From: Nitrospirota bacterium
Lineage (GTDB): Bacteria; Nitrospirota; Thermodesulfovibrionia; Thermodesulfovibrionales; JdFR-88
Direction of reading: 5' to 3'
NCBI GenBank assembly: GCA_021819985.1
Contig: JAKAEG010000083.1
Coordinates: 1-10,533 of the forward strand
Length of the DNA stretch: 10,533 bases
Within the stretch, counting starts at the first letter, position 1. Each line of letters starts with the position of its first letter. A program made the translations under genes and the position numbers. Positions 5,330 to 10,533 of this stretch are shown here, in pieces. The notes beneath the pieces were generated by a model. The model made no database searches. It worked only from the letters and a program-made list of their open reading frames with translations, and had not been told where the DNA came from.

Positions 5330-5370
5330 AATTCCCCTTAATCGGGGAAAAAAGAAGGAGAACTGAAAAG

Positions 5371-6258
5371 TCAGGCGTATTTCAGATCAGCCGGGCCATG
5401 CTCAATACGGTCGTAGGCTATTTTCCAGCAGTCTGAGGCGGCAAGCAGGGCCTTCGCGAATTTAAGGTTGCTGGTATGGCCTGTCCTGCTGGCCTTCATG
5501 TGCCCCTCTACCGGGAAGCCCATAAGCGACAAATCCCCGATGAAATCAAGGAGCTTATGGCGCAAAAACTCATCTTTGAACCTGAGCCCGGAGGCGTTCA
5601 ATACCTCGGTATCGTTCAGAATAACAGCGTTTTCAAGCGAGCCGCCTTTTGCAAGCCCTAATGTCCTTAAGTATTGGACGTCCTTGAGGAACCCGAAGGT
5701 CCTGGCCGGAGCTATCTCTTTTATGAACAGGTCCTCTCCGCACTCGAAAGTCATTTCCTGCTTTCCAAGGAGCCTGTGCGGATAGAATATCCGGTAGGAT
5801 ATCCGCCTTCCCTCATAGGGCAGGGCGGTTATCTCCGCATCGCCATCCTTGAAAACGAACGGTTTTATGATCTTGAGGTACGGCCTTTTGGACGGCTGGA
5901 TGGCAATCCCGGCATCCACTATCGAATCAACAAAATGCTTGGAGCTTCCGTCCAGTATCGGCACTTCAGGGCCGTCTATCTCTACATAAAGGTTATCTAT
6001 GCCCAGCCCGGAAAGCGCCGCAAGCAGGTGCTCGACGGTTTTTACCTTTGTGCCGTTCATCCCCAACGTTGTGGAAAAAGCGGTGTCGCAGACCGCGTTG
6101 ACGTTGGCATTTATGGGCGCTTCACCACCTTTGGCGAAAAAGATTATGCCGGTGTCCTTGGGTGCGGGCTTCAATAACATGGCCGCCTGATCGCCGGTAT
6201 GCAGCCCTACGCCCCTCACCAGAACCTCTTTTTCTAATGTCCGCTGGTATCTCATCAT
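5371..6258 (-). CDS. lpxC: UDP-3-O-acyl-N-acetylglucosamine deacetylase
   Basis: LpxC carries out the committed step of lipid A synthesis, zinc-dependent removal of the acetyl group from UDP-3-O-acyl-GlcNAc, in the cytoplasm. Numbering from the ATG at 6255, the zinc ligands are His76 (TVEHLLAAL), His233 and Asp237 (RHKLLDFIGD). The catalytic base is Glu75, and the general acid His260 lies in GHMKASRTGHTSN. The N-terminus RTLEKEVLVRGVGLHTG is canonical. The frame stays open up to an ATG at 6318, but those 20 extra residues are not family sequence. I therefore start at the double ATG at 6258/6255. The resulting 294-296 residues are of normal length, and the protein is single-domain, without a FabZ fusion. 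No Shine-Dalgarno sequence is seen, and CATAAT ends 6 nt before 6258. It lies 106 nt downstream of tldD on the same strand, away from other lipid A genes. Confidence 0.95.
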   Translation of the reverse strand: MMRYQRTLEKEVLVRGVGLHTGDQAAMLLKPAPKDTGIIFFAKGGEAPINANVNAVCDTAFSTTLGMNGTKVKTVEHLLAALSGLGIDNLYVEIDGPEVPILDGSSKHFVDSIVDAGIAIQPSKRPYLKIIKPFVFKDGDAEITALPYEGRRISYRIFYPHRLLGKQEMTFECGEDLFIKEIAPARTFGFLKDVQYLRTLGLAKGGSLENAVILNDTEVLNASGLRFKDEFLRHKLLDFIGDLSLMGFPVEGHMKASRTGHTSNLKFAKALLAASDCWKIAYDRIEHGPADLKYA

Positions 6259-6264
6259 AAGTGT

Positions 6265-6292
6265 ATTATGCAATGTATGTGCCAGATGTAAG
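6265..6292 (-). promoter_or_regulatory. Candidate lpxC promoter, leaderless type
   Basis: On the minus strand, CTTACA (6292-6287), a 16-nt spacer and CATAAT (6270-6265, five of six consensus bases) are followed by ACACTT and the ATG at 6258. This places the expected transcript start on the start codon. The -35 match is moderate. Confidence 0.4.
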
Positions 6293-6364
6293 TGGCTGTA
6301 TTTAAAGTATTTACCCATGGGTTATGTGTTGTTTATATTCTTCAGCTGTTGCAAAAAAGACACA

Positions 6365-7756
6365 TTAGGATTCGCCGCCGATAACGAGTTCTGGGACCCT
6401 TATAGTAGGCTGGGCATCGGAGACGGGAACGCCCTGGGCGTCCTTTCCGCAAGTCCCGATGGAAAAACCGAGGTCGGACCCCACCATGTCTATCTCCATA
6501 AGTACGCGCGGCCCGTTTCCGGCCAGGGTAGCGCCGCGCACGGGGGCGCCGGCCTGTCCGTTTTCTATCAGGTAGCCCTCCTGGACGTCAAAAACAAAAT
6601 CGCCCGTCAACGTATTTACCTGGCCTCCGCCCATTTTCTTTACGAACAGCCCTTTGGGTGTGTTTTTAAGTATCTCCTCAGCGGGGGTTTTTCCCGGGGC
6701 TATCATAGTGTTCGTCATCCTGGGGATAGGCCTGTGCCTGTAAGATTGCCTTCTGCCGTTTCCAGTCGGGGTTGCCCCGGCCTTCAAGGCCGAAAGCCGG
6801 TCATACATGAAACCGGTCAGTATGCCGTCTTTTATAAGCATGGTCTTCTGGGCCGGGGTGCCTTCGTCATCGAACCTGAAGGAGCCGCGCTTTCCGGGAA
6901 TTGTCGCGTCGTCAATCACGTTTATAATATCCGCTGCGATCTTCTGGCCCATTTTCCCCGAATAAATTGAAAGTCCCTGTTGAGAGAGGTCCGCTTCGAG
7001 GCCGTGGCCCACGGCCTCATGTACCATTGTCCCTCCGGCCTCCGAGGAGATGACGACCGGCATTCTTCCTCCGGGCGCCCTCCTTGCCTTGAGCATCATT
7101 ACCGCTTTTTTTGCGGCCTTAAGGGCAGTCTCCAATGCGGAGACCTCATCGAAAAGCTCAAAACCCATTGCCCCGCCGATGGGCTCATAGCCTGTCTGTA
7201 CTACGTCACCCTCCCGGGCTATCACGTTTACCAGAAAAATTGTCTGGATGCGGTCGTCACTGGCCAGAAAACCTTCCGATGATGCGATCCGCACTTTCTG
7301 TGCAAGCTCCTTGTATGTGACACTTACCTGCTTTATGCTGCTGTGATAAGCACGGGCCGCCTTTTCGGCTTCCTTGAGTATGCTCACCTTTTTTTCTAGC
7401 GGGACCAGCGACGGGTCTATTTTGATCGCGTATTCCACTGAAGGGGCCCTTCTGGTCAGGTCCAGGTCCTTAACGGGCTTTTGCTCACCTGAGGCCGCCT
7501 TCAGGCCGGAAGCCATATCGAGGAAGGCATTTTTCGTAAGCTCATTGGTATAAGCGTAAGACGTTTTGCCCGCGCGGATCAATCGCAGGCCTGCTCCCGA
7601 ATCCGTCCCCTCAAGGAGCTTTTCCACCTTGCTGTCTTCTATCTGTATGCTTGTGCTTCTGCTGGACTCTATATAGAGGTCCGCGTAATCGCTGCCTTTT
7701 GCTGAAATTAGCGCTTCAAGAGTCTCTTTCATAAGTCCGGTGTCTATCATTTTCAA
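6365..7756 (-). CDS. tldD: TldD-family metalloprotease
   Basis: TldD with its partner TldE (PmbA) forms a zinc protease that processes small peptides and modified peptides, such as microcin B17 precursors and CcdA in E. coli. The 463 residues cover the whole family length. The metal motif HEAVGH (246-251) is the expected HExxxH, inside SSEAGGTMVHEAVGHGLEAD. The C-terminal GTCGKDAQG (435-442) is also characteristic. A partner tldE/pmbA gene is not in this window. I use the ATG at 7756, where GGAG lies 10 nt upstream, separated by an A-tract. An ATG two codons later is an alternative. It diverges from the phosphorylase gene across 98 bp, and lpxC follows 106 nt downstream on the same strand. 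Confidence 0.93.
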   Translation of the reverse strand: MKMIDTGLMKETLEALISAKGSDYADLYIESSRSTSIQIEDSKVEKLLEGTDSGAGLRLIRAGKTSYAYTNELTKNAFLDMASGLKAASGEQKPVKDLDLTRRAPSVEYAIKIDPSLVPLEKKVSILKEAEKAARAYHSSIKQVSVTYKELAQKVRIASSEGFLASDDRIQTIFLVNVIAREGDVVQTGYEPIGGAMGFELFDEVSALETALKAAKKAVMMLKARRAPGGRMPVVISSEAGGTMVHEAVGHGLEADLSQQGLSIYSGKMGQKIAADIINVIDDATIPGKRGSFRFDDEGTPAQKTMLIKDGILTGFMYDRLSALKAGATPTGNGRRQSYRHRPIPRMTNTMIAPGKTPAEEILKNTPKGLFVKKMGGGQVNTLTGDFVFDVQEGYLIENGQAGAPVRGATLAGNGPRVLMEIDMVGSDLGFSIGTCGKDAQGVPVSDAQPTIRVPELVIGGES

Positions 7757-7854
7757 TTTTTTTTTGCTCCGGGCTGCCCAGGCAGGCAGGGAATTTTAAT
7801 TTTCAGAAATGCGTGTAATTTTTATTTGAGGCCGTTCTTTGTTAGTATTATAGC
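7757..7854. promoter_or_regulatory. Divergent promoter region of tldD and the phosphorylase gene
   Basis: This 98-bp AT-rich gap must carry both promoters. On the plus strand, TAGTATTAT just before the ATG at 7855 contains -10-like hexamers, either TAGTAT with a 6-nt gap or TATTAT with a 3-nt gap. No Shine-Dalgarno sequence is visible. The promoter positions are ambiguous, and this entry mainly marks the region. Confidence 0.4.
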
Positions 7855-8655
7855 ATGCCAAAATTGGGCATTATAGGCGGAAGCGGACTTTATAGCATTC
7901 CAGGGTTCGTCAAATTAAAAGAGGAGTGTGTCAGCACCCCTTACGGGGACCCTTCAGGAAGCTATCTTATTGCCGGCCCGGAGGATGGGTCCGGCCCGCA
8001 CGTGGTTTTTCTTCCCAGGCATGGCGCCGCTCATTCCATACCGCCGCACAAGGTAAATTACAGGGCCAATATATGGGGAATGCAGTCGCTTGGAGTGGAG
8101 AGGATAATCGGGGTAACCGCTGTGGGAGGAATAGATCCGGCGCTCTCTCCTGGAAGCATACTGCTGCCGGACCAGGTAATGGACTTCACCCAGGGGGCGC
8201 GTGAATCCACTTTCTACGAGGGAGGTGACGTGGTCCATATCGATTTTACCGACCCTTATTGCCCGGAAATTAGGACGGTCCTCATCAAAGCCGCCCAAAT
8301 TGAGGGTCTGGCCTGTACACCTGAGGCCACATATGTCTGCACAAACGGCCCCAGGCTTGAAAGCCGGGCCGAGATTGAATTTTTCAGGCGCGCGGGCGGC
8401 CACATTGTGGGCATGACCGGAATGCCCGAAACCGCGCTGGCAAGGGAACTTCAGGTATGTTACGCCGCGGTCTCCGTGGTCACAAATTTCGCGGCCGGGG
8501 TGTCCGCCGCAGGCAAGCTGACCACCACGGAGGTTGTGGAAACAATGGCGAAAAGCACCGGGGCGGTAATGGCCCTCCTCAAGACCTCTTTTTCCCTGAT
8601 GCCCCAACACAGGGGCTGCCCATGCAAGGACGCGCTAAGCGGCACACGGCTTTAG
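7855..8655 (+). CDS. S-methyl-5'-thioadenosine/thioinosine phosphorylase (MtnP/MTIP family)
   Basis: This purine nucleoside phosphorylase family 2 enzyme splits a methylthio-nucleoside with phosphate, giving a purine base and 5-methylthioribose-1-phosphate, in methionine salvage. Family motifs are GIIGGSGLY (5-13), the phosphate-binding PRHG (54-57) with HKVNYRANIW (65-74), the CTNGPRLESRAEIEFFRRAG segment and GMTGMPETALARE (186-198). Human MTAP uses two Asp residues (TDYD) to bind the 6-amino group of adenine. Here the equivalent motif is TNFA, with Asn211 and Ala213. That resembles 6-oxopurine-specific enzymes, and the GMTGMPE motif is also like Pseudomonas S-methyl-5'-thioinosine phosphorylase. 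I therefore favour MTI, or another 6-oxopurine nucleoside, over MTA as substrate. The tail ends in CPCKDALSGTRL. The gene converges with the NtrC-like regulator across 13 bp. Confidence 0.88.
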   Translation: MPKLGIIGGSGLYSIPGFVKLKEECVSTPYGDPSGSYLIAGPEDGSGPHVVFLPRHGAAHSIPPHKVNYRANIWGMQSLGVERIIGVTAVGGIDPALSPGSILLPDQVMDFTQGARESTFYEGGDVVHIDFTDPYCPEIRTVLIKAAQIEGLACTPEATYVCTNGPRLESRAEIEFFRRAGGHIVGMTGMPETALARELQVCYAAVSVVTNFAAGVSAAGKLTTTEVVETMAKSTGAVMALLKTSFSLMPQHRGCPCKDALSGTRL

Positions 8656-8668
8656 GATTTTTACTTTT

Positions 8669-10039
8669 CTACTGATTTTGCGGCGAGGTCTTGCCCGGCG
8701 GCTCTGAAGGATTTTTCCCCTTTCCCTTTAAGTCCCCTTTTATCTTGAGGGTCTTCAGCTTCGCCCTGAAGGTGTTTCTGTTCATTCCCAGCACCTTTGC
8801 GGCCCTCAACTTGTTGCCTTTCATCTCACTTAGCGCAAGTTCGATCAGGGCCTTTTCCACTTCGCCCACCACGGTGTCATAAAGAGTTGAGCGTTCGATC
8901 AGGGCCATTTTCCTTAAATAGAGCCTCAACCTCTCATCGAGAAAATTTTTAAAGGAGCATTTGCCAAGGAACTCTGAGCCAAGCAGGTCCTTGTCCCCTA
9001 TGGCGCTTGTTGCCCCGAGAAAATATGCCCTGTGCACAAGCTTTTTGAGTTCGGACACCCCGCCTGGATAATCCCGCTCAATCAGCGCCTCTCTGGCGTT
9101 CTTGGTCAGGTATTTTTTCCCGCTCTTCAGAAAGGCCGAAAGCTCTTCGATAAAATGGTTGGCAAGCGGCACAATATCTTCCTTCCGCTCCTCGATTGCA
9201 GGCACCTCGATCCCCATGTAATCGATGCCTTGAAGGAGGGAAGCGTCTTCAGGACAGAAGCAGCCTGCCATCACCCTGACGTCGGCATTGATAGCTTGAG
9301 AGCCGTCAACGCGGAACTCTTTTTTACTTATCAGGTCTTTGACGCAGGTGACGGCATCTGCGCCAAACGCGTTTATGTCCTTTATAAAAAGCGTCCCTCC
9401 TCTTGCCGCCAGCAGCGAATCGGGAGTAAAAAAATCTTTTTCATCGATGACCTTCACAAACGGCATGCCCGTCCTGTGACTTCTCGAATGGATATGCCGT
9501 GCCACCAGTTCACGCCCGGAACCGGGGACCCCGAAAAGCACAACCGGCTTGTCCGCGTTCGGAAAGGGCAGGGTGCCGGCATCTTCAGCCAGCTTCATTA
9601 CTGTTTTCATCCTGGCGCTTTTGGCCACTATTCTGGATTCGGTGAGCGTTTTGAGGTTTTCCAGTTCCTGTTTGGCCGAAAAGTTTTCATATATGTGGCG
9701 CAGGGTCGCCTTCAGGATCTGGGGGTCCTCCCCGTTTCTTTCGAAGACCGCGTAGGAAGCCCCGGCCTTCATGGCTTCTTCCATTTTTTTGAAGTTCCCG
9801 TTTGAGAGGGCAATGATGCATGCCTCGGGATGATAGGCCCTGATCGAAGACAATATCTCGACTGCACGAGGCGTGCCGACGTCTATCACAACGGGGCGCG
9901 ACTCATAGCCGGTGCGCCTCAAATTGGCAGGCAAAGACTCCCTCAATTCAAAGCTGTAACCGGAGGGTTCGAGGTTTCTCTTTAAAAAAACCACAAATCC
10001 AGTATCGTTGCTGATTAGAAGAACCGTTCTGTCGACCAT
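8669..10039 (-). CDS. NtrC-like regulator with degenerate receiver and AAA+ domains
   Basis: The architecture is receiver (1-115), AAA+ (about 135-345) and Fis-type helix-turn-helix (about 395-435), as in sigma-54 activators. I start at the ATG at 10039 (456 residues). The frame is open to a TTG at 10105, but those 22 residues are not receiver sequence. The receiver keeps Asp53 (VVIDV), but the acidic pair is SND at 10-12 and the conserved Lys is replaced (YAVFERN). In the AAA+ domain the Walker A lysine is Arg176 (GVPGSGRE) and Walker B is GGTLFIKDI instead of GGTLFLDEI. The stretch between PFV (193) and GGTLF (214) is about 20 residues short and lacks the sigma-54 contact loop GAFTGA. The arginine finger region (FRxDLYYRL) is LLQGIDYMG, and the sensor II motif WPGNVREL is YPGGVSEL. 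The HTH (GNKLRAAKVLGMNRNTFRAKLKTL) is intact. It probably binds DNA without ATP hydrolysis or sigma-54 activation. The C-terminus is Lys/Pro-rich. Confidence 0.9.
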   Translation of the reverse strand: MVDRTVLLISNDTGFVVFLKRNLEPSGYSFELRESLPANLRRTGYESRPVVIDVGTPRAVEILSSIRAYHPEACIIALSNGNFKKMEEAMKAGASYAVFERNGEDPQILKATLRHIYENFSAKQELENLKTLTESRIVAKSARMKTVMKLAEDAGTLPFPNADKPVVLFGVPGSGRELVARHIHSRSHRTGMPFVKVIDEKDFFTPDSLLAARGGTLFIKDINAFGADAVTCVKDLISKKEFRVDGSQAINADVRVMAGCFCPEDASLLQGIDYMGIEVPAIEERKEDIVPLANHFIEELSAFLKSGKKYLTKNAREALIERDYPGGVSELKKLVHRAYFLGATSAIGDKDLLGSEFLGKCSFKNFLDERLRLYLRKMALIERSTLYDTVVGEVEKALIELALSEMKGNKLRAAKVLGMNRNTFRAKLKTLKIKGDLKGKGKNPSEPPGKTSPQNQ

Positions 10040-10189
10040 TTTTGCGAAAAAAAAGCCATGCCCCCTCCCCCCGGAGGATTTTTTTGATTTGACCTGAAAA
10101 AACAAAAAGCTGAGGACGCAAATTATTACCAGTTGGCAGGGGCGGTTGTCAAGGGGAAAATCAAGCGAGATTGTCTAATTTTCATTGTT

Positions 10190-10195
10190 GGAGGT
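10190..10195 (+). promoter_or_regulatory. Ribosome binding site of rarA
   Basis: GGAGGT ends 10 nt before the ATG at 10206. It decides this start, because the open frame upstream in the same region has no comparable site. Confidence 0.75.
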
Positions 10196-10205
10196 AGAAT
10201 TTCTA

Positions 10206-10533
10206 ATGGAGTTGTTTGGGTCCGAGTCCGAAGACCGGCAAAGCAAAAGCAAGCAAAACGAGAAGGAACAGCAAAAAAAACCCCTCGCCTATCGGATGGC
10301 GCCCCGAAATTTGGATGAATATCTCGGGCAGCGGCATATTATCGGTGAAGGCAAGCTCTTAAGACGTGCGATACAGGCGGACAAGGTCACATCCATCATC
10401 CTTTACGGGCCCCCGGGGACCGGGAAGACCGCGCTTGCCAGGGTGATCGCAAATCATACCAAGGCCAGGTTCGAGTGGCTCAATGCCGCTACCGCCGGCC
10501 TTGCGGATATCAGAAAGATAATGACCGAGGCCC
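10206..10533 (+). CDS. rarA: RarA/MgsA-family replication-associated AAA+ ATPase (5' part)
   Basis: RarA (MgsA, WRNIP1 homologue) is an AAA+ ATPase of the clamp-loader type that acts at stalled replication forks and gaps. Only the first 109 codons are inside the window, and the gene runs off the right end. MELFGSE opens the protein, followed by a hydrophilic Lys/Gln/Glu-rich linker (residues 9-25). Then comes the family start PLAYRMAPRNLDEYLGQRHIIGEGKLLRRAI and the Walker A GPPGTGKT (68-75), with the next conserved segment LNAATAGLADIRKIM. A GGAGGT site supports the start. It is divergent from the NtrC-like regulator across an intergenic stretch of about 165 bp. Confidence 0.93.
   Translation, partial: MELFGSESEDRQSKSKQNEKEQQKKPLAYRMAPRNLDEYLGQRHIIGEGKLLRRAIQADKVTSIILYGPPGTGKTALARVIANHTKARFEWLNAATAGLADIRKIMTEA

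Larger units (their letters stand above)
4979..5370. other. Intergenic region between the H1-like gene and lpxC (convergent)
   Basis: This stretch of about 390 bp holds the terminator at 4997-5056, two AACACTAGT repeats, palindromic repeat copy 4 with its microsatellite, and the hairpin at 5332-5349. I see no gene. The hairpin lies 22 nt past the lpxC stop on the minus strand but has no following U-run, so a clear lpxC terminator is missing. Confidence 0.65.

Noticed and set aside
5332..5349. Hairpin TTCCCC/GGGGAA near the 3' end of lpxC as a terminator
   Set aside because: The stem is only 6 bp and there is no T-run after it on either strand.
9032..9805. Plus-strand open frame of 257 codons opposite the NtrC-like gene
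   Set aside because: It is antisense to a clear domain-bearing gene and has no recognisable motif or ribosome binding site.
10133..10318. Short plus-strand frame overlapping the rarA start
   Set aside because: rarA in another frame has a proper GGAGGT site and family motifs. This one is basic low-complexity sequence with no support.

Overview
The window looks like chromosomal core genome from a Gram-negative bacterium of mid GC content. LpxC (lipid A synthesis) implies an outer membrane. The mix of TldD, RmuC, endonuclease IV, RarA, a 6-oxopurine-type thionucleoside phosphorylase and a lysine/alanine-rich histone-H1-like protein would fit a Nitrospirota- or Desulfobacterota-like lineage, but that is inference and no marker here fixes the taxon. 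I see no phage, transposase, CRISPR, rRNA or tRNA gene.

Layout. 1-211: gene-free, with one palindromic dispersed repeat. 212-2794 (minus): a tight three-gene operon read right to left, rmuC, a DUF167/YggU gene and an RluA-family pseudouridine synthase, with overlapping ends. 2795-3135: gene-free, with two more repeats and two divergent candidate promoters. 3136-3990 (plus): nfo, endonuclease IV. 4161-4703 (plus): a winged-helix protein fused to a degenerate nucleotidyltransferase domain. 4763-4978 (plus): a 71-residue histone-H1-like protein with a full-strength ribosome binding site and a strong terminator. 4979-5370: gene-free, holding that terminator, a fourth palindromic repeat expanded by a (TAAAT)7 tract, and two copies of an AACACTAGT repeat. 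5371-6258 (minus): lpxC. 6365-7756 (minus): tldD. 7855-8655 (plus): an MTA/MTI phosphorylase. 8669-10039 (minus): an NtrC-like regulator whose ATPase and receiver domains are badly degraded while its DNA-binding domain is intact. 10206-end (plus): the start of rarA.

Functional themes. Several genes concern DNA maintenance (rmuC, nfo, rarA, the H1-like protein), but they sit in separate transcription units, so this is not a defence island. The most unusual items are the degenerate NtrC-like regulator, the degenerate nucleotidyltransferase fused to a winged helix, and a recurring arrangement in which a -10-like hexamer lies 6-7 nt before the start codon with no Shine-Dalgarno sequence (rmuC, nfo, the winged-helix gene, lpxC). 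That arrangement suggests leaderless mRNAs coexisting with strongly Shine-Dalgarno-led genes (H1-like, rarA). The four palindromic repeats are non-coding mobile-like elements confined to intergenic gaps. I did not find a convincing new multi-gene system.
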